From positions 1 to 26,738 of the forward strand of contig CAXYYA010000044.1 in assembly GCA_964293155.1 (NCBI GenBank): 26,738 bases of DNA. The letters run 5' to 3'. Made by a program: the position numbers and the translations under genes. Positions 23,388 to 26,738 of the stretch are shown here, piece after piece. Source of the stretch: JAQVEB01 sp028698105. Its GTDB lineage: Bacteria > Bacteroidota > Bacteroidia > Bacteroidales > Dysgonomonadaceae. How positions within the stretch are numbered: position 1 is the stretch's first letter; the number at the start of each line of letters is the position of its first letter. The notes beneath the pieces were generated by a model that was not told the origin of the DNA, did not search any database, and was given only the letters and a program-made list of their open reading frames with translations.

Positions 23388-24665
23388 ATGAAAAAGAATC
23401 TAATTTTTGCGTTTATCGTATGTTTTTTTGCATCGTTGCTGGGCTTGAAAGCTCAGGATGAACAAGGCGGCAACTTTTCAGTTGACGTACAAATACGACC
23501 GCGTTTGGAATATCGAAACGGATACTCATATCCGCGTGAGAAAACCGATGAAGCTTCTGCATTTATCTCCAATCGCGCACGCGTGGGCATGAATTTCGAC
23601 AACGGCTTTTTCTCCGCACGCGTAGCCGGACAGGAGATATCGGTGTGGGGATCGAAAAAAATGACGGATAATGCCGGCAATTTCACAATGAACGAAGCCT
23701 GGGGACAAATTACCAAAAATGGCTTCTTCGCCAAACTGGGCCGACAATCGCTCCATTACGACGACGGGATCATTTTATCGGTATCGGAATGGAGTCAGGC
23801 GGGAAAATGGCACGATGCGTTGAAAGCAGGCTACCAAAATGAACAGCATCAAATTCATTTGATTCTGGCATACAATCAATCTTCGGAAAAAACAAATGCG
23901 GGCACGTTTTACAAGGGAGGTTACCCGTATAAAAATATGCAGACTGCATGGTATCATTACGACAGCCAAAACGGTTTCGGAGCATCGCTTCTCTTTATGA
24001 ACCTTGGACTGGAAGCAGGAATCGCGGGTACTGACGGCGCGCCCGATGCAGCCAAAACCGTTTATCTGCAAACCGTGGGTACGCACCTCACCTACAAGGC
24101 CGATCCATTCGATCTTCTGGGCGCTTTTTATTACCAGATGGGCAAAAACCGGCAGCAGAAAGATGTGGGCGCCTACCTCATGCAACTCAAAGGCAGCTAC
24201 ACGTTCAGCCCCGCGTTTTCGTTATCGCTGGGAATGGATTATCTTTCGGGGCAAGACCCCACGAGCGACAAGATTACACAAATTGACCTGATGAACGCGG
24301 GAGTGCACAGGTTTTTCGGCTATATGGATTATTTCTCCACCGATCGTTATTACGGATTGTTTGACAAATATGCAACCGCCAAATGGAAACCGGCAAAAAA
24401 ACTGTCGCTCGAACTGAGTTACCTGCATTTTTCCTCGACACAACCGATCAATGTGAACGGAACCGATAAAAAGAACCTGGGTTCGGAAATTGATTTGGTG
24501 CTCACCTATCCGCTTCGTAAATACATCACGCTTCAGGCCGGGTATTCCGTTATGCTGCCCACCGAAGCAATGACCGTTTACAAGGGAGGCGACCACACTG
24601 CCTGGCAGGACTGGGGATTTATCATGGTAAACATTAACCCTACTCTTTTCAAGACAAAGTTTTAA
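23388..24665 (+). CDS. Outer-membrane beta-barrel protein, alginate-export/porin-like
   Basis: A 425-residue protein with a signal peptide (MKKNLIFAFIVCFFASLLGLKAQ) and a long run of amphipathic beta strands with aromatic girdles, ending in F. Pattern segments such as VDVQIRPRLEYRNGY, FISNRARVGMNFDNGFFSARV, AWGQITKNGFFAKLGRQSLHYDDGI and AGKWHDALKAGY are typical of alginate-export-type barrels in Bacteroidota. The start at ATG 23388 is chosen because it begins the signal peptide; upstream in-frame starts run into the TlpA gene and lack one. The natural substrate is unknown. A TATATTTTTA near 23350 may be a weak promoter. A bidirectional terminator follows. Confidence 0.85.
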   Translation: MKKNLIFAFIVCFFASLLGLKAQDEQGGNFSVDVQIRPRLEYRNGYSYPREKTDEASAFISNRARVGMNFDNGFFSARVAGQEISVWGSKKMTDNAGNFTMNEAWGQITKNGFFAKLGRQSLHYDDGIILSVSEWSQAGKWHDALKAGYQNEQHQIHLILAYNQSSEKTNAGTFYKGGYPYKNMQTAWYHYDSQNGFGASLLFMNLGLEAGIAGTDGAPDAAKTVYLQTVGTHLTYKADPFDLLGAFYYQMGKNRQQKDVGAYLMQLKGSYTFSPAFSLSLGMDYLSGQDPTSDKITQIDLMNAGVHRFFGYMDYFSTDRYYGLFDKYATAKWKPAKKLSLELSYLHFSSTQPINVNGTDKKNLGSEIDLVLTYPLRKYITLQAGYSVMLPTEAMTVYKGGDHTAWQDWGFIMVNINPTLFKTKF

Positions 24666-24673
24666 AAAATACA

Positions 24674-24704
24674 ACAAAGCCCCGAAAAAAATCCGGGGCT
24701 TTGT
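24674..24704. terminator. Bidirectional intrinsic terminator between convergent genes
   Basis: ACAAAGCCCCG (24674-24684) and CGGGGCTTTGT (24694-24704) form a perfect 11-bp stem with a 9-base A-rich loop. T-rich sequence follows on the plus strand (TTTATGATGTTTTTT), and a T-rich tract follows on the minus strand. It can end both the barrel gene and the tetraheme cytochrome gene. Confidence 0.88.
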
Positions 24705-24731
24705 TTATGATGTTTTTTACGAGTACTCGTA

Positions 24732-26675
24732 TTACTTCTTTTCTTTAGCGGCTTTTATTTCCTGGAACGGGCCGTATGTGTGCTGATCCTGACTGAAACT
24801 GTCGGTATAAGGCGGATACGGACAGTCAACCGGTTTTTTGCTCAAATCGGGATAATCCTTTTCCAGACCGGCCATTTGCGGGCGCGGATGTGAATTCACG
24901 TAAGCAGCCACATCGTAGGCCTGATCATCGGTAAGGAACGGATTGTTCCAATGAACGCCCAGCGGCATATTGGATTGAATGAACGGCGCTGCCGTAAGAA
25001 GTCGGGCTGTTCCGGCTCCGTTATTGTAACTCTTGTTACCCCACAACGCCGGTACGGTCATTGTCCCGTTTGTGGAGGCCATAGCCGTGTATCCCTGGCC
25101 ATCCGCGCCGTGACACGATTGGCAGTAACGCGTGAAAACATCCTGTCCGGCGTTTACATCGGCACGGCGGTCGGGACCTTCGAACTTGGGAACGGTCATG
25201 CCTTTCTGATCTTTGACTGCATCCCTCGACAGGAAATCCATGTAAGCGATCATCGCCTTCATTTCCTTGCCGTCTTCCGGTATGGGTTTGCCGTTCATAC
25301 TCCTTTCGAAGCAGCCGTTGATGCGCTCGGCCAGCGAGACTTCGCGATTTTCGCGTCCGCGATACTGCGGATAACTTTTGGTAACGCCGATGTATGGCAA
25401 GCCGTATTTTTTCGTGCCTTCATTCTGGTGGCAGCTGGTGCACGCCAGCGCGTTGCCTACGTAGGCCCTCGTATCGGGATGCGTACTTGTTTCTGTCAAC
25501 AGCGTGTATCCATATTTGATCTCATCGGCGTTGGGCTGGCTCTTGATGAGGGCCGTATCCGGATGCTTCCATGCTCCGAGTTCGCTATCATCCTTATATT
25601 GCGATTCGAATATTTTTTTGTCGGACAACGAAGCAAAGAATTTCATGATGCTCTTAATTTCATCGTTCGACAGTTTTTTGTCGAGTTGCAGGTAAGCCAT
25701 CTGATCAATGACATCTCCAAGATTGTCAATTGCACCATCGTGGAAGTACGGACTGCTGTGCAACACGTTTCTCAGCATGGGCACTTTAAAGTGGTATTTG
25801 TCCACTTCGTTGCCGGTAACCTCTAATCTCCCAACATCTTTGGTGTTGGCATACGGATGATACACACCCATTTTCTGGTACATCAATCCGCCGAGGTTAG
25901 GCCCGTTGTGGCACTGAATGCAACTGGCATCAATAAAGGTTTTCAGCCCAGCTTTTTCTTTTTTGGTGAGCGCTTTCACATCGCCGGCAATGTAATCGTC
26001 AAGGCGTCCTTTCGTGATCAGCGTACGTTCAAAAGCAGCAATGGAAGCGGTGAGGTTCTCCATCGTTACGGGATTATCCTGTCCCGGGAAAGCAGCTTTG
26101 AAAGCGGTCTTGTATTTATCGAGGCCACCGATTTTGCTTACCAGCGCTGCGGAATCGGGCATACCCATTTCGATGGGATTCAACGGCGGCCCTCCGGCCT
26201 GGTCTTTTAACGTGGGCGCGCGTCCATCCCAAAATTGGGCGATCTGATAACCGGCATTCAGGGTTGGCGGATCGTTCCGCGGCCCGTTTTTACCGAGCGC
26301 ACCCAAGCCGGTTTTGCGGTTGTCTGCTCCTACCCGTCCGCTGTCTATCGGGTGGCAGTCGTTACAGCTTTGCGTGTCGTTGATGGACATGGCTGTTTCG
26401 AAATAAAGCATCTTGCCCAAGTCAATCATGGCTTGCGTGTCGTAATCGCTTCCCGGCATTTTATCGGGTAAAACGCCGAAAATGTTTCTTGCCTGCGCCC
26501 ATAAATGCCCTTCAGGCGAATACGGGTCAAGTTTAATTGTGTCGGATTTTGTGTTTTGTCCGGCATCGTTATTGGTTGTTTTTTGTGCCTGATTGCCACA
26601 CGCCTGCGTAAATAAGAAGGCGGCAACACCCAACGCAAAAAACAACAAGTGAAAAATTGTTTTTTTGTACTGCAT
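24732..26675 (-). CDS. Tetraheme lipoprotein: cytochrome c peroxidase fused to TsdA-like thiosulfate dehydrogenase
   Basis: A 647-residue protein from ATG 26675; a longer TTG reading (26723) is rejected because that TTG lies in the promoter. The lipoprotein signal ends FTQAC (Cys26). The N-terminal half (about 60-365) is a di-heme peroxidase of the CcP/MauG type, with CNDCH (104-108), NGPRNDPPTLNAGYQ, FWDGRAPTL, CIQCH (252-256) and PMLRNVLHSSPYFHDG. The C-terminal half (about 380-640) matches TsdA, with CTSCH (412-416), ERINGCFERSMNGKP where C455 is the His/Cys heme ligand position, CQSCH (518-522), ALWGNKSYNNGAG, SNMPLG (Met570) and the end DCPYPPYTDSF. Separate proteins in most organisms; likely electron transfer among four hemes at the periplasmic face. 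Catalytic direction is inference. Confidence 0.92.
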   Translation of the reverse strand: MQYKKTIFHLLFFALGVAAFLFTQACGNQAQKTTNNDAGQNTKSDTIKLDPYSPEGHLWAQARNIFGVLPDKMPGSDYDTQAMIDLGKMLYFETAMSINDTQSCNDCHPIDSGRVGADNRKTGLGALGKNGPRNDPPTLNAGYQIAQFWDGRAPTLKDQAGGPPLNPIEMGMPDSAALVSKIGGLDKYKTAFKAAFPGQDNPVTMENLTASIAAFERTLITKGRLDDYIAGDVKALTKKEKAGLKTFIDASCIQCHNGPNLGGLMYQKMGVYHPYANTKDVGRLEVTGNEVDKYHFKVPMLRNVLHSSPYFHDGAIDNLGDVIDQMAYLQLDKKLSNDEIKSIMKFFASLSDKKIFESQYKDDSELGAWKHPDTALIKSQPNADEIKYGYTLLTETSTHPDTRAYVGNALACTSCHQNEGTKKYGLPYIGVTKSYPQYRGRENREVSLAERINGCFERSMNGKPIPEDGKEMKAMIAYMDFLSRDAVKDQKGMTVPKFEGPDRRADVNAGQDVFTRYCQSCHGADGQGYTAMASTNGTMTVPALWGNKSYNNGAGTARLLTAAPFIQSNMPLGVHWNNPFLTDDQAYDVAAYVNSHPRPQMAGLEKDYPDLSKKPVDCPYPPYTDSFSQDQHTYGPFQEIKAAKEKK

Positions 26676-26720
26676 AGCTCGTTTAATTAGGGTTTGCTGA
26701 AAAACTCTACGCAGCCGATA

Positions 26721-26728
26721 CAAAATTA
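26721..26728 (-). promoter_or_regulatory. Bacteroidota -7 element for the tetraheme cytochrome gene
   Basis: On the minus strand TAATTTTG matches TAnnTTTG and overlaps the in-frame TTG at 26723. The predicted transcript start is near 26715, with a leader of about 40 bases before ATG 26675. The -33 region lies outside the window. Confidence 0.6.
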
Positions 26729-26738
26729 TAATAAGTTT

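Noticed and set aside
24951..25826. Plus-strand ORF of 291 codons opposite the tetraheme gene
   Set aside because: Antisense to CxxCH-encoding sequence of a clear gene; no independent promoter or domain.
26676..26723. 16-residue extension of the tetraheme protein from a TTG
   Set aside because: The TTG overlaps the promoter -7 element, and the extension would displace the lipoprotein signal from the N-terminus.

Overview
The window looks like chromosome of a Bacteroidota bacterium, probably order Bacteroidales; an anaerobic lineage such as Dysgonomonadaceae is a guess. Three things point there. First, several genes have the Bacteroidota sigma -7 element TAnnTTTG just upstream (near 1900, 11960, 12060, 13447, 16281, 20426 and 26724), and Shine-Dalgarno sites are not evident. 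Second, the V-type ATPase operon has the order E-DUF2764-A-B-D-I-K, which is also found in Bacteroidota, Chlamydia and spirochaetes. Third, the dispersed repeats (the ACGGGTTGAAACCCGT hairpin and the TCTGAAC...GGAATGAC palindrome) are of a kind I associate with this phylum. No rRNA, tRNA or CRISPR array was seen.

Layout. 1-3575: the 3' part of a GT39-type membrane glycosyltransferase, an orphan lipoprotein, a cation diffusion facilitator, and a convergent secreted protein. 3576-4230: gene-free and packed with palindromic repeats. 4238-11983: a complete leftward V-type ATPase operon with its own promoter and terminator. The K subunit carries the full set of Na+ ligands known from Enterococcus hirae. 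The operon has no recognisable C, F or G subunit, and a DUF2764 protein sits where a stalk subunit would be expected. 12057-18694: rightward MATE exporter, two overlapping exported beta-lactamase-fold serine hydrolases, then yicC-gmk and an overlapping exported alpha/beta hydrolase. 18695-19222: a second repeat cluster that shares its outer parts with the first. 19223-20137: a BASS-family transporter. 20138-21491: an AT-rich KilA-N gene between palindromic sequences, the downstream one resembling an integron attC site. 21492-24665: DUF2461, DUF6157, a membrane-anchored TlpA-like thioredoxin and an outer-membrane beta-barrel protein. 24732-26728: a leftward tetraheme lipoprotein that fuses a cytochrome c peroxidase to a TsdA-like thiosulfate dehydrogenase/tetrathionate reductase.

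How the genes fit together. The V-ATPase cluster is one functional unit that probably couples ATP to Na+ movement. The tetraheme fusion suggests coupling of peroxide reduction to thiosulfate/tetrathionate redox chemistry at the periplasmic face. The two repeat clusters show nested insertion of small non-autonomous elements, one with a reconstructable empty site. The KilA-N gene looks like a recently acquired single-gene module. The remainder is ordinary chromosomal housekeeping and transport.
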